A stretch of DNA of 64,000 nucleotides. It comes from Planctomycetota bacterium (GTDB lineage: Bacteria > Planctomycetota > Phycisphaerae > Phycisphaerales > SM1A02). The position numbers and the translations under genes are program-made. The stretch covers positions 1 to 64,000 of the forward strand of contig JAAERN010000100.1 of assembly GCA_024230295.1 (NCBI GenBank), in the 5' to 3' direction. Positions 33,110 through 41,680 of the stretch are shown here, in pieces. Below the pieces are notes generated by a model. The model was given only the letters and a program-made list of their open reading frames with translations, ran no database searches and was not told the DNA's origin. How positions within the stretch are numbered: the stretch's first letter is position 1; each line of letters opens with the position of its first letter.

Positions 33110-34597
33110 GTGGGCTCTCAGGAAGACCGGGCTCTGCGTCAACATGCACAATCTCTGATGCAGGCTGGTCACATCGACGCTGCCGAAGAGTTGCTGACGC
33201 AGCACATTTCTAGCAGACGAAATGATCACGAGGCGAAAGCGATTCTGGCACAGGTCGCCACCATGCACCGCGACTTCCAGCGAGCCGAATCGCTGCTCAT
33301 GCAGGCGATTCGAGGTGACCGCAAGCGTGCCGATTACCACGCCGTCTTAGCCGAGTTGCTGACAACCGCAGGGCGACACCGAGAGGCCGTCGCTCGATTC
33401 GATCATGCCATCAAACTGCACGCCGGTTTCGACGCTGCCATCGCAGGTAAGGCGGAGGTCTACCTTCGGACCGGAAAGCCCGAACGAACCATTGAAGTGC
33501 TCAAGAATGCGGCAGACACGCCCATTACCGCCGTACCACGAACTCGCGCGCTCATTCGGCTCAAGCAATTCGATGATGCAATTGCCACAGCGCAGCGGCA
33601 TCTTCCTGCAACAGACGCTCCGATTGATGCGCAGCGAGGTCTTTGGTTCGCATTGGCTCAAGCATGCGAGCGAGCGGAACGCTTTGATGAAGCCACCGAC
33701 GCTTGCAGTCACGGCAATGCGATCTCAGCGCATGGCTGGACTAGCGAGGCCGATGCGCAACGCAACCAACTGCTCATGGAGACCTTCTCGAGCGAACATC
33801 TTCCGACACTCCCCCGCGCCGATTCACCGGACGATCGCCCTGTATTCGTCGTCGGCCTGCTCCGAAGCGGGTCCACGCTCGTTGAACAGATCATCGACGC
33901 CCATCCCGATGCATTTGGAGCGGGCGAGTTGGAAACGCTTCCAAAGCTCGCCATGACGATGCAGGAGCGGCTTGGCACTCGGCTGCCGTGGCCTGCGCTG
34001 CTGCAGGAGACGAACGAGTCTGGTCTTGAACAGATTGCGGCAGCATATCTCTCGGAAATTGAGCCGCTCGCACCTCAGGCAAAGAAGATCGTCGATAAGC
34101 AACTTGGCAACTTTATGCATCTGGGGCTGATCGCCCTGCTCTTCCCAAAGGCGAGAGTCATCCACTGCCAGCGGCACCCAATGGATCTAGGCGTCTCTTG
34201 TTGGATGCAGAAGCTCCCCCCCGGCACCAACCCGTGGGCGGCCAGTCTCGAAGCGATCGGCGCCACCTATCGGCTCGCTGAGTCACTGATGGATCACTGG
34301 AAGCAAGTCCTCGATATCCCGATTCTCGAAGTTCGGTATGAACACCTGGTCGAGGATCTTGGGGGTCAGGTCAGACAAATACTTGAGTTCTGCGATCTTG
34401 AGTTCGATCCAATCTGCCTCCGATTCTGGGAGACCGGCCGAACCGTCCTGACGCTCAGTAGCGATCAGGTTCGCAAGCCAATCTACGCCTCGTCGGTTGG
34501 GAGGCACGTGGCCTGGGGGGACCATCTCACGCCGCTGCGAGAGGCACTTGGTGAGGCCATTGAGCGGTACGAGCAGCCTCCAAAGTCTGCCAGTTGA
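33110..34597 (+). CDS. TPR-sulfotransferase fusion protein
   Basis: 495 residues: about five tetratricopeptide-like repeats (~8-200; for example FQRAESLLMQAIRGDRKRAD), then a sulfotransferase domain (~243-490). The PAPS 5'-phosphosulfate loop is FVVGLLRSGSTLVEQIIDAHP-like (Arg252 to Glu259), the 3'-phosphate site is RVIHCQRHPMDLGVSCW, and EVRYEHLVEDL follows. This is the tyrosylprotein-sulfotransferase-like type common in planctomycetes and proteobacteria; the acceptor is unknown. GTG 33110 starts 3 nt after the rho stop; ATG 33158 is an alternative. PAPS could come from sat-cysC in this window. Confidence 0.87.
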   Translation: MGSQEDRALRQHAQSLMQAGHIDAAEELLTQHISSRRNDHEAKAILAQVATMHRDFQRAESLLMQAIRGDRKRADYHAVLAELLTTAGRHREAVARFDHAIKLHAGFDAAIAGKAEVYLRTGKPERTIEVLKNAADTPITAVPRTRALIRLKQFDDAIATAQRHLPATDAPIDAQRGLWFALAQACERAERFDEATDACSHGNAISAHGWTSEADAQRNQLLMETFSSEHLPTLPRADSPDDRPVFVVGLLRSGSTLVEQIIDAHPDAFGAGELETLPKLAMTMQERLGTRLPWPALLQETNESGLEQIAAAYLSEIEPLAPQAKKIVDKQLGNFMHLGLIALLFPKARVIHCQRHPMDLGVSCWMQKLPPGTNPWAASLEAIGATYRLAESLMDHWKQVLDIPILEVRYEHLVEDLGGQVRQILEFCDLEFDPICLRFWETGRTVLTLSSDQVRKPIYASSVGRHVAWGDHLTPLREALGEAIERYEQPPKSAS

Positions 34598-34615
34598 AGG
34601 ATGGGCCCGAACACA

Positions 34616-34646
34616 AACACCCCCACGGACAAGCCGTGGGGGTGTT
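34616..34646. terminator. Hairpin between converging genes
   Basis: A perfect 13-bp stem AACACCCCCACGG / CCGTGGGGGTGTT with a 5-nt loop lies 19 nt after the TPR-sulfotransferase stop. No strong T-run on either side, so it may work as a weak or Rho-assisted terminator. Confidence 0.5.
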
Positions 34647-34667
34647 GAGAGTGCGTGGGATCGAACC

Positions 34668-34692
34668 GTAGGAGATCCATCTGGATTCCTAC
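34668..34692 (-). terminator. Hairpin after the first sorting-tail gene
   Basis: GTAGGA ... TCCTAC with inner ATCC/GGAT forms a stem 18 nt beyond the stop of the minus-strand gene. It lacks a T-run. Confidence 0.35.
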
Positions 34693-34710
34693 GAGTAGAT
34701 CTACTCCAGA

Positions 34711-35385
34711 TCAGCGACGTCGGCGACGTCCGGCAAGACCGGCGACACCGAGAAGAGCCAAAGCACCAGGTGCAGGGATGTCCCAGCAGACGTTCAGACT
34801 CTGGAACGTATCGCCATTGGCGTCTTTACCCTGGAAGCTCATGCAGCCAACGACATCGGCAAAGGGATTACCCGTGCCACCGATGACTACCCACTGAGCA
34901 ATCAGGACGCGGCCACCCTGCTCTTCACCCTGTGCATCGACAGGAGTGACGAACCACGAACCGTTGTTCGTGTCGATCGCACCGCCAGCTTCGAAACTGG
35001 TCCAGTCGATGCCGATATCCAGAAGCTTGTTTTCCGCGAAGGGGGTGCCGTCAGCGTAAAGCGCACCGATCGTCACGTAGCTGTCCCACTCGAGTGAGGG
35101 GGCAAGCGCGAAGAAGGCACTGTTGATGGACGTCGAAGTGGGTCCACCAAGTGCGTTCTGATAGAACGAAAGACCAGCAGAAGGACCCACGTTCATGGGG
35201 CCTACTGAGTTGCCGAAGACGGCATCAATTCGTTCGCCATCGCCGATCTCTGCGTACATGCGATAGACCTCGCCATACCCAGTGTCGCCGAGGACATCAA
35301 AAGACACTCCACTGACGTCTGCGGACGCAGCAGCTGTAGCAATGAGGGTACCCGCAGCACCCATGGTTCCAATGATCTTCATCAT
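34711..35385 (-). CDS. Exported protein with PEP-CTERM-like sorting tail, paralogue A
   Basis: 224 residues from ATG 35385 (AGGAG 9 nt upstream). Signal peptide MMKIIGTMGAAGTLIATAAASA. A ~170-residue beta-rich extracellular domain follows, with SAFFALAPSLEWDSYVTIGA and GSWFVTPVDAQGEEQGGRVL. The C-terminus IPAPGALALLGVAGLAGRRRRR is the Phycisphaerae form of PEP-CTERM sorting signals: a Pro-Ala-Pro motif, a hydrophobic helix and an Arg cluster, processed by an exosortase-like system. It has a close paralogue 0.5 kb upstream. A surface or extracellular-matrix role is likely; the ligand is unknown. No exosortase is in the window. Confidence 0.88.
   Translation of the reverse strand: MMKIIGTMGAAGTLIATAAASADVSGVSFDVLGDTGYGEVYRMYAEIGDGERIDAVFGNSVGPMNVGPSAGLSFYQNALGGPTSTSINSAFFALAPSLEWDSYVTIGALYADGTPFAENKLLDIGIDWTSFEAGGAIDTNNGSWFVTPVDAQGEEQGGRVLIAQWVVIGGTGNPFADVVGCMSFQGKDANGDTFQSLNVCWDIPAPGALALLGVAGLAGRRRRR
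35037..35153. repeat. 117-bp near-identical repeat, copy 1 (within paralogue A)
   Basis: Matches 36233-36349 with 5 differences in 117 positions (about 96%), both in the same orientation and same codon frame. Flanking parts of the two genes are far more diverged. It encodes the SAFFALAPSLEWDSYVTIGA region. Confidence 0.85.
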
Positions 35386-35664
35386 TTCCGGTCTTCTCCT
35401 CGTTGGCGTCATCTTTGACCCAACTCTGGTTGCAGTGTCCGCAGCGTGGTGACTGAGGCGTTCGATTCTCCCTGAAGCAGTGTGCTCCTTGCGGCCTCCG
35501 AATCGCACCACCGATTCATCGCCAGAGCACAGGCTTCCTCCGCTTCCGCACGCAATGTACTCCACTAAGGGGTAGGGTCAAGTTGATCTCAGCCACAGAA
35601 CCTCCCAGTTTTTCAAGAGATACGGGTTAGGAGGGTCATTTTTGCGCGTCCCCCGCTCAAAGGC

Positions 35665-35692
35665 CCTATAGGGACAAGCCTCACATCGTCAA
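35665..35692 (-). promoter_or_regulatory. Sigma-70 promoter of paralogue A
   Basis: On the minus strand TTGACG (35692-35687) and TATAGG (35670-35665) with a 16-nt spacer, the same spacing as the rpmE and rplM promoters. The implied leader is long (about 270 nt). Confidence 0.5.
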
Positions 35693-35806
35693 AAGGCTGA
35701 AATTATGCGCAAAGTGGCGCCTTTTGAACTCGCGGACCGCCTCAACTATTTTTTTCACGCCGTCCCATAACCCGCGCAGGGACCGCTGAAATCCGTTCAA
35801 AAAGAA

Positions 35807-35838
35807 GCCCGCCGCTGCGTGGGGGTGCAGCGGCGGGC
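35807..35838 (-). terminator. Rho-independent terminator of paralogue B
   Basis: A perfect 12-bp stem GCCCGCCGCTGC / GCAGCGGCGGGC with an 8-nt loop is followed on the minus strand by TTCTTTTTG, 66 nt after the stop codon. Confidence 0.85.
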
Positions 35839-35903
35839 ATTAACTCGTTACTGGGAACCGGGACTATCCCGAGCTACCCGATTTCCAGGTCATCTCGAAG
35901 CGA

Positions 35904-36587
35904 TCAGGCGCGACGACGACGACGGCCGGCCAAGCCAGCGAGACCCAAAAGGGCCACGGCGCCTGGAGCGGGAATGCTAATGTCAACAGAGTGACCTGCC
36001 TGCCAAGTGTCGCCCGAACCATCTTTGCCTTGGAAACCAGCTTCAAAGTGGATATCGATAGGACCATCGCCTTGGAATGTGGTGAACTGAGCAATCAGGA
36101 CGCGGCCGTTCTGCTCTTCACCCTGCGGGTCGACGGGAGTAATGAACCAGGTGCCGTTGTCGGCAAAGAGGCTGCCGCCATCGGGATCCCAATCGTCCCA
36201 AGTGATACCAATGTCCTGGAGGGCATTGTTGGCGAAGGGGGTGCCGTCAGAGTAAAGCGCACCGATCGTCACGTAGCTGTCCCACTCGAGTGAGGGGGCA
36301 AGCGCGAAGAATGCGCTGTTGACGGACGTCGAAGTGGGGCCACCAAGTGAATTCTGGTAGGCCGAAGCACCGTCGAGGTAATCCATACGCAGGTTGTAGA
36401 CCGAGTTGCCAAATACGGCATCGACTCGGTTGCCACTGTCCAGTTCTGCATACACGCGGACGGTGTAGTCGCCCTGATCAGCAGTTATGAAGTCATAGGT
36501 CAGGCCATTCATGCCTGCCGTTGCAGTGCCCGCGAGGGCAAGGCCAGCGACTGTGCCGGCAAAGATTGAAGCGTGCTTCATGTTCAT
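35904..36587 (-). CDS. Exported protein with PEP-CTERM-like sorting tail, paralogue B
   Basis: 227 residues with signal peptide MNMKHASIFAGTVAGLALAGTATA. The domain order is the same as in paralogue A: VDAVFGNSVYNLRMDYLDGA, SAFFALAPSLEWDSYVTIGA, TWFITPVDPQGEEQNGRVL. The C-terminal sorting tail is IPAPGAVALLGLAGLAGRRRRRA. AAAGG 9 nt before ATG 36587. Tandem duplication with paralogue A is clear; a strong terminator separates them, so they are independently transcribed. Function unknown; probably surface-displayed or released. Confidence 0.88.
   Translation of the reverse strand: MNMKHASIFAGTVAGLALAGTATAGMNGLTYDFITADQGDYTVRVYAELDSGNRVDAVFGNSVYNLRMDYLDGASAYQNSLGGPTSTSVNSAFFALAPSLEWDSYVTIGALYSDGTPFANNALQDIGITWDDWDPDGGSLFADNGTWFITPVDPQGEEQNGRVLIAQFTTFQGDGPIDIHFEAGFQGKDGSGDTWQAGHSVDISIPAPGAVALLGLAGLAGRRRRRA
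36233..36349. repeat. 117-bp near-identical repeat, copy 2 (within paralogue B)
   Basis: Partner of 35037-35153; about 96% identical against a much lower background between the two genes. Confidence 0.85.
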
Positions 36588-37030
36588 TTCTTAGAACCTT
36601 TCTCTTCTCACTTGAGAACCACTTAGTACACGATCTGGATCGTTCCCCACTCCTCACTCGGGATTGAGGCGTTGGCCTCTTGTGGAGTTGATCAAAGCGA
36701 CGGGCCACGCGCCTGTCGCAGAAACATCTCAGTTAGTTTGTCGGAAGGGGCCTTGGTCTGCCTCGTCTTCTCCAAATGTAGTTCCTGTGCCGGCCATCCA
36801 TAATCTTCTGAAACGGATGTCGAACTCATCAAAGCAGGTACTTACCTTCAAAAAGCAAGTTAAGTACCCTGACGACCATACCTTCCGTCCCTTGACAGTC
36901 AAGGCTACAAACACGTCGTCCGCTACATTTTTTACGCCCCGTTCGCCAGCCGGATGCACCATATGGAAGAATCGGAGCAAATCCTCGTATTCTTCGTTAA
37001 CAATCAGGACTCGGAAGATCAGGAAACGTC
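36588..37030. other. Lower-GC intergenic region, possible orphan reading frame
   Basis: 443 nt between miaB and paralogue B, noticeably less GC-rich than the surroundings. A minus-strand frame (ATG 36980 to stop 36729, 83 residues, with VADDVFVALTVKGRKVW) reads acceptably but has near-50% G/C in third positions, no ribosome site and no family match. A hairpin GGTACTTA ... TAAGTACC at 36837-36868 may end the miaB transcript. The promoter of paralogue B should lie at the low-coordinate end. Confidence 0.35.
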
Positions 37031-38599
37031 CTACGAAGGCTCCATATGCCCAATGAGGAGCCGGGGAGAGGCAGAATCGACCCTTACGTCAATGATACGG
37101 CCGATCAAATCGCGGGCAGCCATGTCAGGGGGGCAATCAAAAACTGTAATCAGGTCCCCTGAAGTTCTCCCTGACACCTGCTCTTGGGGCGATTCCCACC
37201 CCAGTTCGACTCCACCGTGACTCTTGCGAGCGGATTGACCAAGTTTCTCAACAAAAACTCGGTGGACCCGCCCTATTTCCCGCTCATGGACCGCCTGACT
37301 CACTTCTGACTGAATCGCTAAGAGCCGGTTAATGCGCTCCCGTTTGACTGCCTCTGGAACATCATCAGTGAACTTATCAATCGCGACTGTCCCTGGGCGA
37401 GGCGAATACTTGAACACAAAGTTGTTCTTGAACGGCACGCTTCGAACCAGATCACACGTCTGCTCAAAATCTTGGTCCGTCTCTGTCGGGAACCCCACGA
37501 TGAAATCGCCAGCAATGCCCGCATCAGGCAGCATGGCCTGAACGCGGTCAACGAACTCGCGATATTCGCCCACGGTGTAACCCCGGTTCATCAATTTGAG
37601 AATGCGATCGGAACCCGATTGCGCCGGAACATGCAGGTAGGGGCAGATTCGAGCGGAATCACGCATGACCTGCAGAATGTCATCACCGAAATCGCGGGGG
37701 TAACTGGTCACAAACCGAAGGCGCTCAATCGTCGGCACTTCCTCATGAATGCGGTGCAGGAGTCCTGCGAAGGTGGTCACACGCCTGCCATTACCACCAC
37801 GATCCTCTCGCCGAAAGGCTGCCAGGCCGGGGCCAACCTGCGGAGACTCTCTGCCGTCAACTGTCACGGCCGCGCCGTGGACGTAGACGTAATGATTGAC
37901 CGTCTGACCAAGGAGCGTCACTTCGACGACGCCCTGATCCGCCAATCGCTTGCACTCCTCCACGATTGCGTCAGGAGGACGATGAACTTCGGCCCCACGT
38001 GTGTTGGGAACCACGCAGTAGGTACAAAACTTGTTGCACCCCCGGGTGATTCGCACATACGCGGTGCGGCCACCAGCCGCCCCACCCTCGGGATCAAACG
38101 CTCGAGACAGATCTAGCGTTTCCAGCCCATCCTCCGCGGCGGACAACGTCGTCGAGCGGCGACTCCGTGATCCCTGCAAAGCGGCGCGTTCCCGAATCGC
38201 CACCGACTCACACTTCAAAATGTTGTCGAGAAGCATCGGCAGACGATCGAGTTCCCCTGGGCCGCAGAGCAGATCGACCTCTGGTCGCGATGCCAGAAGG
38301 GCATCACCCTCGCGTTCCGCCAGACATCCAAGGAGCCCAACGACGACCTCCCGACCGGCTGCCTTCTCCTGCTTGAGCCTTCCGACCCTGCTGAGCACTT
38401 TGTTCTCGGCTTGCTCTCGAACCGAACACGTGTTGAAGAGAATGACATCTGCTTCATCCCGCGATTGTGTAAATCGATATCCCAACGCGGCGAGATGACC
38501 CGTCACAAGTTCGCTGTCCAACTCGTTCATCTGGCACCCGAAGGTTTCCAGGTACACAAGTGGTCCGGTAGCCATGTCCTGAGATATCTGAATGGCCAT
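37031..38599 (-). CDS. miaB: tRNA-2-methylthio-N6-dimethylallyladenosine synthase
   Basis: Radical-SAM methylthiotransferase modifying A37 of tRNAs reading UNN codons. The N-terminal UPF0004 domain holds its three cluster cysteines in TFGCQMNELDSE, FNTCSVREQAENK and GLLGCLAERE. The radical-SAM CxxxCxxC is in RGCNKFCTYCVVPNTRG. VPAQSGSDRILKLMNRGYT and a C-terminal TRAM-like segment complete it. About 522 residues, longer than E. coli MiaB (474), with inserts at ~145-165 (QGSRSRRSTTLSA) and ~245-270. Start uncertain: ATGs at 38611, 38599 and 38575 are all possible. Confidence 0.92.
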   Translation of the reverse strand: MAIQISQDMATGPLVYLETFGCQMNELDSELVTGHLAALGYRFTQSRDEADVILFNTCSVREQAENKVLSRVGRLKQEKAAGREVVVGLLGCLAEREGDALLASRPEVDLLCGPGELDRLPMLLDNILKCESVAIRERAALQGSRSRRSTTLSAAEDGLETLDLSRAFDPEGGAAGGRTAYVRITRGCNKFCTYCVVPNTRGAEVHRPPDAIVEECKRLADQGVVEVTLLGQTVNHYVYVHGAAVTVDGRESPQVGPGLAAFRREDRGGNGRRVTTFAGLLHRIHEEVPTIERLRFVTSYPRDFGDDILQVMRDSARICPYLHVPAQSGSDRILKLMNRGYTVGEYREFVDRVQAMLPDAGIAGDFIVGFPTETDQDFEQTCDLVRSVPFKNNFVFKYSPRPGTVAIDKFTDDVPEAVKRERINRLLAIQSEVSQAVHEREIGRVHRVFVEKLGQSARKSHGGVELGWESPQEQVSGRTSGDLITVFDCPPDMAARDLIGRIIDVRVDSASPRLLIGHMEPS

Positions 38600-38792
38600 A
38601 AGACCCGCCATGATAGATATCGCCGGGTTCTGCGGGGCCTCCGCAGGCCTATCCGGCCAGAACACCGTTGATCGCACACAAACTCGCCGAAGTAGCAAGA
38701 CCCCTCGGTGTACCGGCCCAGAAACCTCATGAACATTCCGCCCCCTGCCATGTCTGGCGAACAGCCCCGCCGAAGACCGATATCAGCGGCAC

Positions 38793-39929
38793 ATGGCCCC
38801 TCGAGATCTCGTGCTTACAACGACCTTGGCCCTCCTTCTACTTGGAGCGGTCGTTGTGCAATCAGCTGGAATGACTGTCACGGCGCCCGGCACGGCGTGG
38901 GGCCTTCTCACACATCGCGCCGTCCTTCTTGCGGGGGCAGCAGCCGCGGCCTTGCTTCTGGCTCGGCTCTTGCCAGTATCGCTTATCACTTCCAAGGCGG
39001 TGGCCATCCTCCCGTTGGCAGGGGCCACGATCTTGTTGGTGCTGGTCCTCATTCCAGGTGTCGGCAGAGAGGTCAACGGCGCGAAACGCTGGATCGAACT
39101 CGGTCCCATCGGATTTCAACCCAGCGAGATCGCCAAGTGGACCACCATCCTCCTTGTGGCGTGGTACGCGTCACGACGAACACTGGTGCTGGGCCGACTT
39201 GTATCTGGCCTCGGCCCGATACTGGTCGTTGTCGGCCTTGTCTGCGGTTTGACCATGCTCGAGGATCTCGGAACAGCACTCCTGATCGGAGTTGTCGCTG
39301 CCATCCTCCTACTCGCAGCTGGTGCACGGCTCTGGCATCTGGCGATCCTGGGACTCCCCGCAACCGCTGCCGTCGCTGTTGCAATCCAGACTGAGGGCTA
39401 CCGGATGACGAGGCTGCAAGCCTTCCTCGACCCATGGGCCGATCCGTCCGGGAGCGGCTACCACATCATTCAATCGCTCAAAGCCATTTCTGGTGGTGGC
39501 GTTGGTGGCCGAGGACTTGGCAACGGCATCCAGAAGTTTGGATACCTCCCAGAAGATACGACAGATTTCATCTTCTCCATCGTCACCGAAGAGCTTGGAC
39601 TGCTTGGATCCATCCTTGTCGTTGGCTTGTTTCTCAGCCTCATGTGGGCCGGTTGGAGGATCGTCCGGGAGCAGGTCCATCCTCAGCGACAACTTATCGC
39701 GATGGGAATCGTGGCCACAGTCACGATTCAAGCGCTCGTCAATCTGCTGGTTGTCACTGGTCTCGCGCCGACCAAAGGAATCGCCCTCCCTCTCGTTTCA
39801 TCAGGCGGCACCGGCTGGATCTTGACAGCCTTCATGCTTGGCATTCTGTGCCGGTTGGACACCACGCCGCGAGAACTAGGTGCAAGGCCCCGTACTGAAA
39901 CACCACTCCTGCGGAATGCACCTGCGTGA
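38793..39929 (+). CDS. ftsW: Septal peptidoglycan polymerase FtsW (SEDS family)
   Basis: Multi-pass glycosyltransferase polymerising lipid II during division. 378 residues, about ten hydrophobic helices. SEDS signatures are GAKRWIELGPIGFQPSEIAK, LEDLGTALLI, YHIIQSLKAISGGGVGGRGLG, LPEDTTDFIFSIVTEELG (the conserved loop near the catalytic Asp) and PLVSSGGTGW. FtsW is chosen over RodA because the gene overlaps murG (GTGA, 4 nt), as in dcw clusters. Other dcw genes are not adjacent, so the cluster is broken up. Confidence 0.9.
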   Translation: MAPRDLVLTTTLALLLLGAVVVQSAGMTVTAPGTAWGLLTHRAVLLAGAAAAALLLARLLPVSLITSKAVAILPLAGATILLVLVLIPGVGREVNGAKRWIELGPIGFQPSEIAKWTTILLVAWYASRRTLVLGRLVSGLGPILVVVGLVCGLTMLEDLGTALLIGVVAAILLLAAGARLWHLAILGLPATAAVAVAIQTEGYRMTRLQAFLDPWADPSGSGYHIIQSLKAISGGGVGGRGLGNGIQKFGYLPEDTTDFIFSIVTEELGLLGSILVVGLFLSLMWAGWRIVREQVHPQRQLIAMGIVATVTIQALVNLLVVTGLAPTKGIALPLVSSGGTGWILTAFMLGILCRLDTTPRELGARPRTETPLLRNAPA

Positions 39930-41020
39930 GTGGGCAGACCGTCTTGCTTGCAGGCGGAGGTTCCGGAGGCCATATCAGCCCTGGGCTCGCGATCGCAGAA
40001 GCGCTTCGGCGGGCCGATCCTTCCATCACGTGCCTCTTTGCGAGTTCCGAACGACTCATTGACGCCGACATGCTCTCGAAAGCGAATGAGGAAGCCATTC
40101 CACTGCCGGCAAAACCGCCATCGCTGCGACCCGCGGGCTTTCTGTCCTTTCTTCGAGGCTTCCGCGCGAGCGATCGAATGGTGTCGCAAATCATCCGCGA
40201 GCAGAAGGTCGATGCCGTCGTGCTCCTCGGTGGATTTGTTGCAGCGCCCGCGGCCCGCGCTGCAAAGAGAGCTGGCGTACCAGCGATTCTGATCAATCTT
40301 GATCGTGTTCCCGGGCGTGCCAACCGGTGGATGCGTCCTCATGCAACCCGGGTTGTCTCGGCGGTCACAACGGTCACCCCCTTTGCAGAGACCGTCACTG
40401 GCATGCCCATTCGCGCGGCAGCATTGCCACCAGGAGATTCTGCCTCCTGCCGAAAGCAACTCGGACTCTGCGAAGACGCTCCGGTTCTGGTGATCACCGG
40501 CGCCTCGCAGGGTGCCACCACCATCAACACACTGCTCCCTGAGCTCTTTCGAGAACATCCGGGCCTCCGAGGGCCATGGCAGATCCTTCACCTCAGTGGA
40601 CCCTCAAACGCCGCCTCGGTCCGCGCCGCATGGGCGGAGAACGATCAAGGCGTCACCGTGATCGAGTTTCGTCACGACATGGGGGCCATCTGGGGGGCGG
40701 CCGATTTGGTTGTCAGCCGAGCTGGCGCATGCTCGGTAGCCGAGATTGAGTACGCCGGTATTCCGGCGGTCTATCTGCCCTATCCGCACCACCGCGACCA
40801 ACACCAGCGACGAAATGCTGAACCCGCGGTCGAGGCGGGAGCGGCTTTAAGCGTCATCGATGGCCCTGATCTGACCGTGACGCGGAAGCAGCTTCGAAGT
40901 ACGTTGGGGCCGCTCTTGGAGGATCCACAGGCCCTTTCCCGCATAAAGGCTGCCGCTCAGGCCCGATCGGGAAGCAACGCAGCGGAGGCGGTCGCGGCCA
41001 TGATCCTCTCACTCGCCTGA
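39926..41020 (+). CDS. murG: UDP-GlcNAc--lipid I N-acetylglucosaminyltransferase MurG
   Basis: GT28 enzyme making lipid II on the inner face of the membrane. 364 residues from GTG 39926, overlapping the ftsW stop. Signatures are AGGGSGGHISPGLAIAEAL (donor loop 1), LINLDRVPGRANR (EQNxxPGxxNR-like), ITGASQGATTINTLLPEL, and the donor-binding SRAGACSVAEIEYAGIPAVYLPYP then DQHQRRNAEPAVEAGAAL. All expected blocks are there. Confidence 0.93.
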   Translation: MSGQTVLLAGGGSGGHISPGLAIAEALRRADPSITCLFASSERLIDADMLSKANEEAIPLPAKPPSLRPAGFLSFLRGFRASDRMVSQIIREQKVDAVVLLGGFVAAPAARAAKRAGVPAILINLDRVPGRANRWMRPHATRVVSAVTTVTPFAETVTGMPIRAAALPPGDSASCRKQLGLCEDAPVLVITGASQGATTINTLLPELFREHPGLRGPWQILHLSGPSNAASVRAAWAENDQGVTVIEFRHDMGAIWGAADLVVSRAGACSVAEIEYAGIPAVYLPYPHHRDQHQRRNAEPAVEAGAALSVIDGPDLTVTRKQLRSTLGPLLEDPQALSRIKAAAQARSGSNAAEAVAAMILSLA

Positions 41021-41137
41021 ACAACCTGAAAAACGCCAACAATCGTCACGGCAGCCGCTTACGGTCAAATAGAACTCGCCCTCACCGCTCAGCGATATAC
41101 ACTTGGTGAAGGCCTAAAGAGGAGCATTCAGTCGGCC

Positions 41138-41680
41138 ATGCCGCCCCGGAAGACCAGTTCGAAGAAGCCGAAGACGACCCCCGTTCAGCCTCGGCTGGTC
41201 GGTGGTGAAGACGATATCGTCGAGCCACGTGTGCTGCGGCCCTGCGTTGTCCTTGCGCAAGCCTCCCAGCCGCTGGACGAGACCCTGCACGCTGCCCTGC
41301 ATGAGGCAGGTCTCACACCTCGGGTTGAACACGATCCTCGGATGGCGATGGCTGAAGTGTGTCTGCTCAGACGAGAGGCTCGGCAACGACGGGGTGCTGG
41401 CGGCGATCAAGATGAACCCGCCCCACTTGTGTTGACCACCACACAGCAACAGGAAGTCGATGGGATGCTTGCGGCGATGCAGAAGCATGTACCGGATATC
41501 CCAATCCTTCGGTTTGATGGTGCCGCACTCGTATCAGTTCATGCAAGTACACCTGAGGCTGCCCCGCCGCTCGTTGTCAACCCATCCAACTCACCGGAAC
41601 TGACTGATGACGAACTCGCGACGCTTCTCTCTGCAGACGGATCTCCGTCTGCTAAACCATGGTCTACGCGAAAGCCATGA
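41138..41680 (+). CDS. Hypothetical protein, degenerate receiver-like
   Basis: 180 residues. A basic N-terminus (PPRKTSSKKPKTTPVQPR) is followed by a ~110-residue alpha/beta segment (CVVLAQASQPLDETLHAALHEAG ... PAPLVLTTTQQQEVDGMLAAM), whose strand-helix rhythm resembles a response-regulator receiver, without a clear phospho-Asp. The C-terminus is disordered and rich in Pro/Ser. The stop overlaps the ATG of the GGDEF gene (ATGA). A role as partner or regulator of that cyclase is inferred from this coupling only. Confidence 0.7.
   Translation: MPPRKTSSKKPKTTPVQPRLVGGEDDIVEPRVLRPCVVLAQASQPLDETLHAALHEAGLTPRVEHDPRMAMAEVCLLRREARQRRGAGGDQDEPAPLVLTTTQQQEVDGMLAAMQKHVPDIPILRFDGAALVSVHASTPEAAPPLVVNPSNSPELTDDELATLLSADGSPSAKPWSTRKP

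Larger units (their letters stand above)
35386..35903. other. Intergenic region between the two sorting-tail genes
   Basis: 518 nt without a supported gene. It holds the promoter of paralogue A (35665-35692, minus strand) with a leader of about 270 nt, and the terminator of paralogue B (35807-35838). An AT-rich patch (CAACTATTTTTTTCACG) lies near 35745-35760. Nothing else recognised. Confidence 0.6.

Noticed and set aside
34650-34670. tRNA T-arm-like GGTTCGATCCC on the minus strand
   Set aside because: The stem does not pair and the neighbouring bases form a simple hairpin after the sorting-tail gene.
39728-40591. 287-codon minus-strand frame
   Set aside because: Antisense to the ftsW-murG junction; no family features.
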